In this document: positions 54,004-62,601 of the stretch, in pieces
Layout: every line of letters begins with the position of its first letter
Position numbering within the stretch: position 1 is the stretch's first letter
Source of the DNA: Microvirga ossetica
Lineage (GTDB): Bacteria; Pseudomonadota; Alphaproteobacteria; Rhizobiales; Beijerinckiaceae
Reading direction: 5' to 3'
Length of the DNA stretch: 64,000 nucleotides
Assembly (NCBI RefSeq): GCF_002741015.1
Contig: NZ_CP016620.1
Location: 1-64,000 of the forward strand
The notes under the pieces: model-generated
Told to the model about the DNA's origin: nothing
Database searches by the model: none
The model's input: the letters and a program-made list of their open reading frames with translations, nothing else
Translations under genes and position numbers: made by a program

Positions 54004-54939
54004 TTATGTTGAACCTCGTCCACCCGCACCAAGAGCCCCGACAATCTCAGGCCACCCCTCGCGGACGCTGCGCAGACGCGGAGCCCAGCCGCTTTCCTGC
54101 TGAATCTTGCGGTTCGAGATCCGCAACGATCGGCTCAAAACCTGCCCGACCGAGCCTAACAGGGGCGTAAGCCACGCGGGTGGTAATCTGGGGGAGGAGA
54201 CGTCAAGCGCCGCGGTCAGAGTGTCCACGTATGCCCGGTGCGTGACTGGTTCATCATCCGCGACATTGTAAACACCGGCAGGTGCCCTGAGCACGGCGAT
54301 AACTGCGGCGGCGGCATCGTCATGCGAGATTGAGGAGATGTAGGCTCCTGGCAGGCCCGGAAGAGGCGCCCATCCTTTGCGAACCCACCAGATCAAATCG
54401 CGTACTTGCAGGGCATCTGCGCCATAGAAGGCGGCGAACCGCAGAATCACACCGCGTCCACCAGCGTCGGTGAAACGCTGCGCCGCTGCCTCCGCATCAA
54501 TGATGGTGCGATTGTAGGCGGCCGGGACGAGAGGCGTGGATTCGTCAATCCAGTGATCGCCGCTATCCGGGTAAGCCGGAGCAAAGGACTCCTGCACGAA
54601 CAAATTCGCACCAGCCGACAGAGCCGCATCAACCAAGTTGCTGGAGGCCACCTTTCGGATCCTGTCGTTTTCTCTCCACGCGCTGCGGAAGAGCATCCTG
54701 GTGGATGAGGACGGCATGTGGGTCGCCAGATTGACCACGGCATCATGGCCAGCCACTGCCCGCCGGAGCCCCTCGGTATCGAACAGGTCGACGGCGACAG
54801 GTTCAGCTCCAGCCTGCCGCAAGGTCTCTTGTTTGGCAGAGTTGCGTCCGACCGCCGTCACCTGATGCCCTTGCGTGCTCAACTCATGAACCACGCGGCG
54901 CCCGATCACACCGGTTGCTCCGGTCAGGAAAATGCGCAT
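54004..54939 (-). CDS. NAD(P)-dependent epimerase/dehydratase family protein
   Basis: A 311-residue extended SDR-like protein. The Rossmann motif MRIFLTGATGVIGRRVVHEL is at the N-terminus. Asp/Arg after the second strand (VGRNSAK) suggests NADP. The usual YxxxK catalytic pair is not obvious, the region being AYNRTIIDAEAAAQRF, with Tyr but no Lys at +4, so it may be an atypical family member. It is transcribed away from the TetR gene at 55210, with 270 bases between, and may be part of its regulon. Confidence 0.85.
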   Translation of the reverse strand: MRIFLTGATGVIGRRVVHELSTQGHQVTAVGRNSAKQETLRQAGAEPVAVDLFDTEGLRRAVAGHDAVVNLATHMPSSSTRMLFRSAWRENDRIRKVASSNLVDAALSAGANLFVQESFAPAYPDSGDHWIDESTPLVPAAYNRTIIDAEAAAQRFTDAGGRGVILRFAAFYGADALQVRDLIWWVRKGWAPLPGLPGAYISSISHDDAAAAVIAVLRAPAGVYNVADDEPVTHRAYVDTLTAALDVSSPRLPPAWLTPLLGSVGQVLSRSLRISNRKIQQESGWAPRLRSVREGWPEIVGALGAGGRGST

Positions 54940-55146
54940 GGAACCTCCCCATTGAGTTCTAGCTGGGAATTCAAACGTTCAGGGCGGTGATAGAGCACGA
55001 ACGCTTTCAGCCTCATGCGAATTCGTCGCGAGGCAATTAGCGGTCGGCGGCACGAGGCACGGCCGGCATCGAGAATCGAAGGCTACGCGGTTCCAAACCA
55101 TCGCAGATCGCCAATCCACACCCAGTTGAAATTACCTATTTTCGAT

Positions 55147-55166
55147 ATTAGAGTCTATTATCTAAT
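55147..55166. promoter_or_regulatory. candidate TetR operator
   Basis: A perfect dyad, ATTAGA-N8-TCTAAT, in an AT-rich block between the divergent epimerase-like gene and the tetR gene, 44 bases before the TetR start. Position and symmetry fit a TetR autoregulatory site. Confidence 0.5.
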
Positions 55167-55209
55167 TGAGTCGATCGACCTCGGGATCCGAGCAAAGGGT
55201 GACGTAGCG

Positions 55210-55827
55210 GTGCCCCGCCCAGCCAAGTTTACTCCCGATGCCATCTTGAAGGCGGCCTCAGAGATCGTCGCTGCCCGGGGGCCGGGTGCGACCACCATGG
55301 GCGAAATCGCCGTCAAGCTCGGTGCGCCGAGCGGATCCCTCTATCACCGCTTCCAGTCGAGAGACGAGCTCCTCGGCCGGGTCTGGCTGCAGAAGGCAAC
55401 TTTCTTTCAAAACGCGTTCGCGCGTGCCCTCGACGAAGTCGATCCTCGTAAGGCCGCGGTCGAAGCAGCCCTGTCGCTGCCGCGAACCGTCCGGGCTGAT
55501 TTCGCGGGAGCCCGCATCATGCTCCTGCATCGGCGAGAGGACTTCATGAGCGGCGGCTGGCCAAAGCCGATGCAGGACGAGGCAGCGCGTCTCGGACAGC
55601 AGGTTCGCGACGTCATGCATGAATTCACGTCCCGGCTGTTCAACGCCAATACCAAAGCGGCCAGGCTGACGACGCACTTTGCGATCCTGGATGTCCCGTT
55701 CGCGGCGGTCCGCCGCTACGTCGGCGCCAACGAGGTTCCGCCCCTGGCAGTCGACCGCCTCATTGCTGCGGCCGTCAATGCGATCCTTGACCAACAGGCA
55801 ACGGGAACACGCAAGCAGGGAGATTGA
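55210..55827 (+). CDS. TetR-family transcriptional regulator
   Basis: A 205-residue repressor. I start it at the GTG at 55210 (MPRPAKFTPDAILKAA), where TetR homology begins; upstream in-frame sequence is not protein-like. The helix-turn-helix covers about residues 8-52 (GATTMGEIAVKLGAPSGSLYHRFQSRDELL). The C-terminal ligand domain has the RADFAGARIMLLHRREDF segment. Two bases separate its stop from the SnoaL-like gene, so the two are co-transcribed. Confidence 0.9.
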   Translation: MPRPAKFTPDAILKAASEIVAARGPGATTMGEIAVKLGAPSGSLYHRFQSRDELLGRVWLQKATFFQNAFARALDEVDPRKAAVEAALSLPRTVRADFAGARIMLLHRREDFMSGGWPKPMQDEAARLGQQVRDVMHEFTSRLFNANTKAARLTTHFAILDVPFAAVRRYVGANEVPPLAVDRLIAAAVNAILDQQATGTRKQGD

Positions 55828-55828
55828 T

Positions 55829-56338
55829 ATGAGCCCTGAACCAGATAGCCCGGGCGTTGCAGACGGAATGAGGCGCGGCGGCTGCGCGGCCAATATCGCC
55901 GTCGTGCGTCGGCTTTTCGAGGCGATTGAGACCCGCGGCGATCCGAAGGACTTCGCCGCACGATGGGCGGCCTATGTCGAGATGTACGACCCCGACGTCG
56001 TGATCCACGAGGCCTTCGGTCTTCCCTGTGGCGGCGATTACTCGGGAGACGACGCCGTGGCGCGCCACGCGCAAGCGTTCAATGCCGCATGGCAAGGCCT
56101 GCAATCGATCAACGACAGAAGCCTTGAGCCACGCTTCCTGGCCGATGGCGACCACGTTATCGTTCTGTGGCGCCAGAAGGGGACGTCCGCCGACGGAGAA
56201 GTCTTCGACATGCCTGCCGTGAGCGTCTACCAGATGAAGGACGGTCGCATCATCGACGCCCGGATGTTCCACTTCGACACGGCTGCGGTCATCGGGTTTC
56301 TGAAGCGGGCCAGCCGTTTAGTGTCAGCGGAGAGCTGA
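55829..56338 (+). CDS. SnoaL-like/NTF2-fold protein
   Basis: A 169-residue protein with an NTF2-like fold: NIAVVRRLFEAIETRGDPKDFAARW, then YVEMYDPDVVIHEAFGLPCGGDYSG, and beta strands HVIVLWRQKGTSADGEVFDMPAVSVYQMKDGRIIDARMFHFD. SnoaL-like proteins are small isomerases, hydratases or ligand binders. The ATG lies just after GGGAG and two bases from the tetR stop, so it is most likely the target of that regulator. Confidence 0.85.
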   Translation: MSPEPDSPGVADGMRRGGCAANIAVVRRLFEAIETRGDPKDFAARWAAYVEMYDPDVVIHEAFGLPCGGDYSGDDAVARHAQAFNAAWQGLQSINDRSLEPRFLADGDHVIVLWRQKGTSADGEVFDMPAVSVYQMKDGRIIDARMFHFDTAAVIGFLKRASRLVSAES

Positions 56339-56392
56339 CATGTCGCCTCGCATCCGGCTGCGCGTTATCGATCGCGGGGAGGATGCGGCGAC

Positions 56393-57085
56393 ATGCTGAA
56401 TCTGGCTGCTGCCGCATTGACCTTCTTCGCTCTTCACCGGATCGTCTCCGGGAGCCATGTTCGTGATCGCATCGTAGGCTTGATCGGCGAAACGCCGTTC
56501 CGACGTGCGTTCGCGCTCGCGTCTTTGGCTTGCCTGATTTGGCTGTGGCTCGGATTTCTATCGGCTCGCACCAGTGCGTGGAACGGGCTGCTATTTACCC
56601 CGCGTGCGACCTTCGCAATCCTGCAAGTTCCGTTACAACTTCTGGCTTTTCTGCTCATTGTTGCAGGTGTAACAACTCGCAACCCGACCATTGCGGGGAT
56701 GGGTGCGGCAGTCTCTGATCGCGATATCGTGCGGGGTGTGCTTCGGATTTCGAGGCACCCTTTCCTTTGGGGCATAGCCCTTTTTGCGGCCGGCCACATG
56801 CTCGTTGATCCCAGCGTCGCCGCATGGGGATTTTTCGGGACGCTGCTCGTGCTTGCATTGACAGGCACGCTGAGCATCGACGCAAAGCGGCATCGGGCGT
56901 TTGGCGACAACTGGAAAGCGTTCGCCACAGCAACCTCCAACGTTCCTTTCCAGGCGATCGCGACCAGACGCCAACGCCTCAAGTTTAGAGAGATCGGCTG
57001 GTGGCGACCTCTGGCCGGGTTTGCTCTGTACGCCCTGCTGATACTCGCGCATCCGTACCTCTTCGGTGTCTCAGCGGTGCCTTAG
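56393..57085 (+). CDS. NnrU-family membrane protein
   Basis: A 230-residue protein with about six membrane helices. NnrU landmarks: the N-terminal FFALHRIVSGSHVRDRIVGLIGETPFRRAFALAS, then RNPTIAGMGAAV, and the isoprenylcysteine-methyltransferase-like ISRHPFLWGIALFAAGHML with HP and GH. In denitrifiers nnrU lies in the nitrite/NO reductase region, but many members are outside it; no nitrogen-oxide genes are nearby here. It lies 54 bases after the SnoaL-like gene and may share its transcript. Confidence 0.86.
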   Translation: MLNLAAAALTFFALHRIVSGSHVRDRIVGLIGETPFRRAFALASLACLIWLWLGFLSARTSAWNGLLFTPRATFAILQVPLQLLAFLLIVAGVTTRNPTIAGMGAAVSDRDIVRGVLRISRHPFLWGIALFAAGHMLVDPSVAAWGFFGTLLVLALTGTLSIDAKRHRAFGDNWKAFATATSNVPFQAIATRRQRLKFREIGWWRPLAGFALYALLILAHPYLFGVSAVP

Positions 57086-57088
57086 CCC

Positions 57089-57529
57089 ATGGATGAAAGA
57101 GCTCTCAGCGCGAAGAATGAAGAGGGAGCGGCACTGGTCGGGGCGCTGATCGTGCGCGACGGGATGCTGCTGCTTGGCCGACGCAGCGCCGAGAGGGCTG
57201 TCTGTCCCGACACATGGGACGTCATTGGCGGCCATGTCGAAGCGGGCGAAACGTTCGAGGACGCGCTGCTGCGGGAAGTGGAGGAGGAGATTGGAATCCG
57301 GCCACTCGTTTACGATGAGCATTCTCGCCACTCGTTGCCTAAGAGCGGCGTGCTCGTGCTGTTCCAAATCGTCAGCTGGTCAGGCGGCGAACCAAGGCTA
57401 CGGAATGATGAGCATGTCGAGTTGAGGTGGTTTCCGGTTCGCGCCGCCTGCAGGCTGACACAGCTCGCCGCACCGGAATACGTCCCGATCTTTCGCTCGC
57501 TCGAGGTCACAACACGCGTTCCACCGTAG
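57089..57529 (+). CDS. Nudix hydrolase
   Basis: A 146-residue Nudix protein that cleaves nucleoside diphosphates linked to another group. The Nudix box is GGHVEAGETFEDALLREVEEEIGI (about 48-71), complete with the REVEEE metal ligands. VCPDTWDVI precedes it, as in the family. It begins three bases after the NnrU stop, so the two are coupled. The substrate cannot be told from sequence. Confidence 0.92.
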   Translation: MDERALSAKNEEGAALVGALIVRDGMLLLGRRSAERAVCPDTWDVIGGHVEAGETFEDALLREVEEEIGIRPLVYDEHSRHSLPKSGVLVLFQIVSWSGGEPRLRNDEHVELRWFPVRAACRLTQLAAPEYVPIFRSLEVTTRVPP

Positions 57530-57617
57530 CGGTCGGGGGAGTGTCAGCTCGAGCGGATGAGCCCACCCGGCTCACGTCTGTTCGAGGTCGGTAAAGGTCG
57601 CGCAGGGGTGTCTGGAA

Positions 57618-58010
57618 ATGAACTGGCAAGACGTGGCACTGGGACTAGCGGGAGGGATCGGCTGCTTCGTGGCGGTGGTCCATGGCGTCTTGATCGAGCG
57701 CTGGGTGGTCAAGCCGATCGGGAAGCTCGTCGCCGCCGACGCTCGGATGGCGCCTTCGACGCGCCGGCTCGTGCCGCCGCTCCTGCATCTGAGCACCTTC
57801 GCCTGGTTCCTCGGCGGTCTCGCCCTCATTGGTGCGGCGATCTGGCTGGGCCGCGACGCGCAGCTCGCACTCGGTGCGTTCGTGGGCAGCCTTTACGTGT
57901 TCGGCGCCGTCGCGAACCTGTGGGCGACGCGCGGCCGCCATCCTGGCTGGATGCTGATGGTGGTGGCGCTCGTCCTCATCGTTTCGGCTCTGAGCGGATC
58001 CGGGGGCTGA
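57618..58010 (+). CDS. small integral membrane protein
   Basis: A 130-residue protein with four membrane helices (about 5-27, 57-75, 83-105 and 108-126). No family recognised. The N-terminal MNWQDVALGLAGGIGCFVAVVHGVL has a His inside the first helix. It lies 88 bases after the Nudix gene. Confidence 0.66.
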   Translation: MNWQDVALGLAGGIGCFVAVVHGVLIERWVVKPIGKLVAADARMAPSTRRLVPPLLHLSTFAWFLGGLALIGAAIWLGRDAQLALGAFVGSLYVFGAVANLWATRGRHPGWMLMVVALVLIVSALSGSGG

Positions 58011-58399
58011 TCCAAAGGGGCGGATTTAAGACGGCTCGTCAATCCAGAGACTGTGGGGCCAGAGGAGAAGCGCCCGACGCGCGGCTTGTGCCCAAAGGCA
58101 TATCGCATGTCCGAGATCGTGTGGGTGATCCGGGAGATGACGGCTTAAGCGTTCACGGTATCCGGTTCCGGCAACCTGGGCCTCGCCCTCCCTAATGGGG
58201 AATCGCGCGGCGCTGAATGCAGTTGGTCCCCTCGAGAATTCGATCGCCTCCGCCTTGGCGAGGCCCAGGCACAGAGCGATCGCCTCGGTCAGGCTCGTGG
58301 CTACTCCGACCGGGCACGGCACCTTATTCGATAGCGGCGGTTCTCAAATCGTGAAGCGTGAGGCATGTCTTGGCTTCTGCTCTCCGGACCTTAGCCGAA
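58011..58399. other. gap holding a 55-bp repeat
   Basis: No gene. Contains the repeat at 58312-58366 shared with the region upstream of the SRAP gene, and presumably the promoter of the phosphoesterase operon. Confidence 0.5.
58312..58366 (+). repeat. 55-bp intergenic repeat upstream of the phosphoesterase operon
   Basis: A counterpart of 51271-51325. Here the GTTC-N7-GTGA motif lies about 50-60 bases before the phosphoesterase start. Confidence 0.7.
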
Positions 58400-59758
58400 A
58401 TGCTCCAAGACGAAATCCCGGCTCTCCTTCCCCGTATCCCCGGCCACCAGTTCGTCCTCTATGGCGACGCCTGCTCCGGCGTGCCCGGTGCCCCGCATGA
58501 GGCGACGTTCGCCTCAGTCAACGCGGTGATCCGCCGGCTGTGGCCTCAGCCTGAGTTCATCCTCTTCCCAGGCGATGAGATCATCGGCCTCACGGCCGAC
58601 GCCGACGCGCTGCGGGCGCAGTGGCGGCATTGGCTCGACCACGAGATGGGCTGGCTCGACCGCCAGACGATCCCGCTCTGGCACACCACCGGGAACCACA
58701 CGACCTACGACACCGTGAGCGAGGACGTGTTCCGGGAGGTGCTCGACCTGCCCAGGAACGGGCCACCCGGGCAGGAGGGGCTGTCGTACTGGGTCAGGCG
58801 CGGCGACCTCCTGCTGGTCGTCGTCCACACCCTCTGGACCGGACTGGGCGGGGAGGGGCACGTCGAGACCGAGTGGCTCGAGAGCGTGCTGCACCAGCAT
58901 GCCGATGCCCGGCACAAGCTCGTTCTGGGCCACCATCCCATCTACCCCGTCAATGGCTTCTCCGGACCGTACCAGCACGAGATCGGCCCCGAGCACGCGG
59001 GCCGCTTCTGGGACATCTTGGTGGAGGCGGACGTGCTCGCCTACCTGTGCAGTCATATCCTCGCCTTCGACGTGCAGGTGCACCGGGGCGTGCTCCAGAT
59101 CTGCACGGCAGGGGCGGGGACGGCCCACCGGATGCCGGAGGGGATCGAGTATCTCCACTGCGTCCAAGCAGCGCTCGACGATCATGGGCTGCGCTATCAA
59201 GTCCTCGACACGGACGGAGTCGCGCGCGAGCGCCTGGAATGGCCGATGGCACCGTTCTCCACCGAACGGTGGCGGGACCTTGCCAGGGGCGAGGGTCTCG
59301 CGTCTGTCACTGGACGACTGCAATCGGGCAGCAGGGTCGAGTTCCGCTTCCGGGGCCGCATGGCGGCCGACGCCGTCAGCTCGGCGCAGACGCTGCTATC
59401 CGCCTTCTCGCCTGGAAGCATCGCTCCGGTATGGATTGGTTTGCAGGGACCGCGGCAAACCCTGACCCTGGTCATGGGACGCGAACCAGGTCGCAGCCCG
59501 CATTACTGGATCGGCCCCGACCTTCCGGCTGGCCAAGACTTCGACGTTCATCTCGCCATCAACTCCGACATGGGGCCGGGCGGCGTGCTTCATCAGCCTT
59601 GGGGCGAGGGACGGTGGACCTCGTTTGCGGCCGCGTCCGCGACGGGGCTGGAGACGCTGCATTGGCCCGACCGGTGGAGCGTCGGACATGGGCAGCATGG
59701 CGGCGGGGACCGGCCCTTCGCGGGACCGGACCTGACGGTTAAGGTTGCCATCGGCTAG
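58400..59758 (+). CDS. calcineurin-like metallophosphoesterase
   Basis: A 452-residue protein from the ATG at 58400 (MLQDEIPALLPRIPGHQFVLYGD); a GTG at 58358 is possible. Metal motifs run in order: YGDACSG (Asp, with Ala-Cys where Asp-x-His is usual), FPGDEI, TTGNHTTYD (Asn-His), LGHHPIYP (His) and CSHILAFDVQ (in place of the GHxH). So most of the dimetal site is present with a modified first and last motif. The C-terminal 150 residues form a beta-rich domain of unknown kind. No signal peptide is seen. It is the first gene of a tight three-gene operon. Confidence 0.85.
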   Translation: MLQDEIPALLPRIPGHQFVLYGDACSGVPGAPHEATFASVNAVIRRLWPQPEFILFPGDEIIGLTADADALRAQWRHWLDHEMGWLDRQTIPLWHTTGNHTTYDTVSEDVFREVLDLPRNGPPGQEGLSYWVRRGDLLLVVVHTLWTGLGGEGHVETEWLESVLHQHADARHKLVLGHHPIYPVNGFSGPYQHEIGPEHAGRFWDILVEADVLAYLCSHILAFDVQVHRGVLQICTAGAGTAHRMPEGIEYLHCVQAALDDHGLRYQVLDTDGVARERLEWPMAPFSTERWRDLARGEGLASVTGRLQSGSRVEFRFRGRMAADAVSSAQTLLSAFSPGSIAPVWIGLQGPRQTLTLVMGREPGRSPHYWIGPDLPAGQDFDVHLAINSDMGPGGVLHQPWGEGRWTSFAAASATGLETLHWPDRWSVGHGQHGGGDRPFAGPDLTVKVAIG

Positions 59759-59796
59759 AGGTTCGCCAGGACGGCGGTACTAAGGAGGGGAGCTTG

Positions 59797-60612
59797 ATGC
59801 GCTCAAACGTGATGGACGAGGTGGCGACGATCATGCGCCAGGCCGCCGCCGAGGCCATCCTGCCGCGCTACCGGAAGCTGCTGGCAGGCGACGTCGAGGA
59901 GAAGACACCTGGCGAGGTGGTAACGGTCGCAGACCGGGAGGCCGAGCAGATCATCAGCCCCAGGTTGGCGGCGCTCCTCGCCGGCTCACGTGTCGTCGGA
60001 GAGGAAGCCGTGGCCACGAATCCGTCGCTGATGGACGGGCTCGACGAAGGCCGCGTCTGGCTAGTCGATCCACTCGACGGGACCGCCAACTTCGTGGCCG
60101 GCTCGTCCGCCTTCTCCGTCATGGTCGCGTTCCTGCAGGACGGCCGGACGATGGCCTCGTGGCTCCTGGACCCGGTCAGCGGCCAACTGTCGGTCGCTTC
60201 CCGCGGTGAGGGAGCCTTCATCGACGGCGTCCGCGTTCGTGCTTCGACGGTCTCCCTATCCGCCTCTGAATGCCGCGGCTCCGTGCTCACACGGTTCCTG
60301 CCGGAGGAGCTCAAGGAGCAATTCCAGGCGGGAGCGGCCCGTCTCTCGGAAGTGCTGCCGGGAGCCAAATGCGCCGGCGTCGACTATCCCTCGATCATCC
60401 AGGGCACTCAGAACTTCCTGATGTTCTGGCGTCTCCTGCCCTGGGACCATGCCCCTGGCGCGCTCCTTGTTACCGAGGCTGGAGGGCATGTCGCCCGCCT
60501 CGATGGATCGGAGTACCGGCCGTCGGACCAGCGGCCCGGCCTGCTCATCGGCCAGAGCCGCGAGGTATGGGATACCGTCAGGAGCACCCTCCTGAAAGGG
60601 CGAGCCGAATGA
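59797..60612 (+). CDS. inositol monophosphatase family protein
   Basis: A 271-residue lithium-sensitive-type phosphatase; the start is the ATG after AAGGAGGGG. Metal motifs: VVGEEAV (Glu pair), WLVDPLDGTANFVAGSSAFSV (DPLDGT), and LPWDHAPGALLVTEAGG (second Asp). Substrates in this family include inositol phosphates, histidinol phosphate, fructose bisphosphate and 3-prime-phosphoadenosine nucleotides; I cannot choose. Gene order places it 38 bases behind the phosphoesterase, with its stop overlapping the next start (ATGA). Confidence 0.92.
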   Translation: MRSNVMDEVATIMRQAAAEAILPRYRKLLAGDVEEKTPGEVVTVADREAEQIISPRLAALLAGSRVVGEEAVATNPSLMDGLDEGRVWLVDPLDGTANFVAGSSAFSVMVAFLQDGRTMASWLLDPVSGQLSVASRGEGAFIDGVRVRASTVSLSASECRGSVLTRFLPEELKEQFQAGAARLSEVLPGAKCAGVDYPSIIQGTQNFLMFWRLLPWDHAPGALLVTEAGGHVARLDGSEYRPSDQRPGLLIGQSREVWDTVRSTLLKGRAE

Positions 60613-61223
60613 GCGGGTCCTTGCATCCGACGAGGAGCCTGCCAGAGCTTGGGCTCGAAGCCTACCGCATGCCTGAGGCAGAAGTGGCCTTGCGGTTAGC
60701 CGCGTTCATCCTATCGCTGCCCGGCTCCGGAGCGATGGCCAGCGTCGGAATCGACGTGGCGAGCATCAAGGTCGGCGACGCCGTCGACTTCGACATCGGC
60801 CGCTTCATGGCCGGCACCGGATGGGAGCCAATCAAGGAGCCGCAGGTCGGCCGGAACGCTTGGACCGGCGCATACCGGCGCGGCGACAAGACCATCCGCG
60901 TGCACTCACGGCCGGGCGAGGGCGACGTGGTCACCCAAGTCAACGGCCGCCGCATTGTCGCGGAATGCACGAAGGGCCCGCTGGTCCACAAGCCCGGACG
61001 AGCAGAGCATTCGCTGCTCACGACGGCACTGGGCCAGGCGCTTTTGTTCGACGTCTCCGCCGACGACATCGTGGTCGCCGTGGTGCCGGAATCGCCGGTG
61101 TTCCGCAAGCTTGCGGAGACCTGGCGGAGCCGCCCTCTCGTCAGACAGGCCGGCATCCAGATCGCCCTCGTGGCACGCGACGGGGCAGTCTCGGGCTTGA
61201 ACGTCTCGTCATCTGCTGGGTAA
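60609..61223 (+). CDS. hypothetical protein with PD-(D/E)XK-like motif
   Basis: A 204-residue protein starting in the ATGA overlap with the IMPase gene. I do not recognise a named family. The central part reads GEGDVVTQVNGRRIVAECTKG, with Asp106, Glu119 and Lys122 (E-x-x-K), followed by LTTALGQALLF with a Gln. This is the order of a PD-(D/E)XK nuclease core (Asp, E-x-K strand, then a helix with Gln), with one extra residue in the E-x-K. It may be a nuclease or a non-catalytic relative. It has no membrane segment or signal peptide. Confidence 0.65.
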   Translation: MSGSLHPTRSLPELGLEAYRMPEAEVALRLAAFILSLPGSGAMASVGIDVASIKVGDAVDFDIGRFMAGTGWEPIKEPQVGRNAWTGAYRRGDKTIRVHSRPGEGDVVTQVNGRRIVAECTKGPLVHKPGRAEHSLLTTALGQALLFDVSADDIVVAVVPESPVFRKLAETWRSRPLVRQAGIQIALVARDGAVSGLNVSSSAG

Positions 61224-61420
61224 CTCATCACCAGTCTCCAGTCAGATGGCTAACCGACCCGAGCGCGAGGCCACGTGAGTCGTTTGCGCGAGAATGTTCA
61301 ACGAGAGCGTCTTTGACATGGGGAAGGGCCAGTTAGGGTAGTTAAACGGCAGCTAGGATCATGTTGATCCATCTGCTCTCTAACTGGCATTCGGTGATCT
61401 GTTGATGTAGCACATTGATT

Positions 61421-62554
61421 ATGCCTGCATTCGACAAAAGCCAGTTACAAGCCCACATCGCTATGGGGCGAATTGGAGCCGTGTCTCTCGACACGTCCAT
61501 CTTCGATCAATACCAGAACAACCTCGCGTCCCCGGCGCTGCTCGGCCTTCGCCAATTCCGTGGCACCGCCACTCAATTCGTGCTTTCCGAGGTAGTGCTC
61601 GGCGAGGTGAAGTCCCACATAGCAGATCGCGCCGCGGGGGCTAAGCTCAAGCTTGATACTGCTTTGAAAGGGATAAGGAAGGCGTGGCGGAACGATATTG
61701 ACAGTGCTGCCGTCGCCCACCTGCTCGGGACAGGACGAACACCACAGGCACTTGCGGACCAAGCCGTTTCGGAGTTCTCCATTAACGTAGCGTACGAACT
61801 CATTTGTGCCGACGGGCTCGTCACCCACGCCGAAGTGCTCAGGAGATATTTCGATGCAATCGCCCCGTTCTCGAGGAGCGAAGCGAAAAAGAACGAGTTC
61901 CCTGATGCCTTGGCGCTTCTGTCGCTAGAGGCATGGGCGGCGCATAACAACACGATCATGCTGCTAGTGAGCCGCGATGGAGACTGGAAGTCATTTGCGG
62001 ACACGTCCGATCACTTGATCTGCGTGAACGACCTCGCGACCGCTCTTGATTACTTTAATAGCGAAAGCCGTTTCGTTGCGGAGCGCGCAGTTGGCCTCCT
62101 GCGGAACAGCGAGGCGCCAAATTTCCATTCCGCCGTTGAGACCGCGCTTGAGGCGTTCCTAGAGACCTTCGATCCAGACATCCAGGCTTGGTCGGCGATG
62201 GAGTATGACCTCGAGACCCTCGAATGCGCGCTGCAGTGGTGGGAGATCGACGAAGACAGCGAGGTGAAAGTCTTAAACGCGGACGAGGAGGGTATTCTCT
62301 TCTCGATGATGGTACGGGCGATCGTGAACTTCTCCGGAACCTTTGAATTTTCGGTCCGTGACAGTGTCGACCGCGACTACGTCAGCATGGGCTCCAACAC
62401 CGTGGACCGCGATGAAACCATCAAGATCTCACTGGTCATTTGGATTGGTCGTCAGTTCGATCACGAGCCGGACGTCCACGAGATCGAGATAACGCCGCCC
62501 CGTGTGTCAATCGACTTCGGCAACATCGACCCCAGATGGGACGACGACGAGTAG
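61421..62554 (+). CDS. PIN-domain protein (DUF4935-like)
   Basis: A 377-residue protein from the ATG at 61421. The first 200 residues form a PIN domain of the DUF4935 kind: Asp24 in VSLDTSIFD, Glu57 in FVLSEVVLGEV, Asp in EFPDALALLSLEAW (about 165) and Asp in LLVSRDGDWK (about 188). These would bind Mg and cut RNA. The C-terminal 170 residues are acidic and end DPRWDDDE. No antitoxin is adjacent. Similar proteins occur in defence neighbourhoods, but no partner is visible here. Confidence 0.83.
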   Translation: MPAFDKSQLQAHIAMGRIGAVSLDTSIFDQYQNNLASPALLGLRQFRGTATQFVLSEVVLGEVKSHIADRAAGAKLKLDTALKGIRKAWRNDIDSAAVAHLLGTGRTPQALADQAVSEFSINVAYELICADGLVTHAEVLRRYFDAIAPFSRSEAKKNEFPDALALLSLEAWAAHNNTIMLLVSRDGDWKSFADTSDHLICVNDLATALDYFNSESRFVAERAVGLLRNSEAPNFHSAVETALEAFLETFDPDIQAWSAMEYDLETLECALQWWEIDEDSEVKVLNADEEGILFSMMVRAIVNFSGTFEFSVRDSVDRDYVSMGSNTVDRDETIKISLVIWIGRQFDHEPDVHEIEITPPRVSIDFGNIDPRWDDDE

Positions 62555-62601
62555 GTGATACCCGGCAAGCAGGGACATTCTATTCGACCAGCTCAATCAT
62601 G

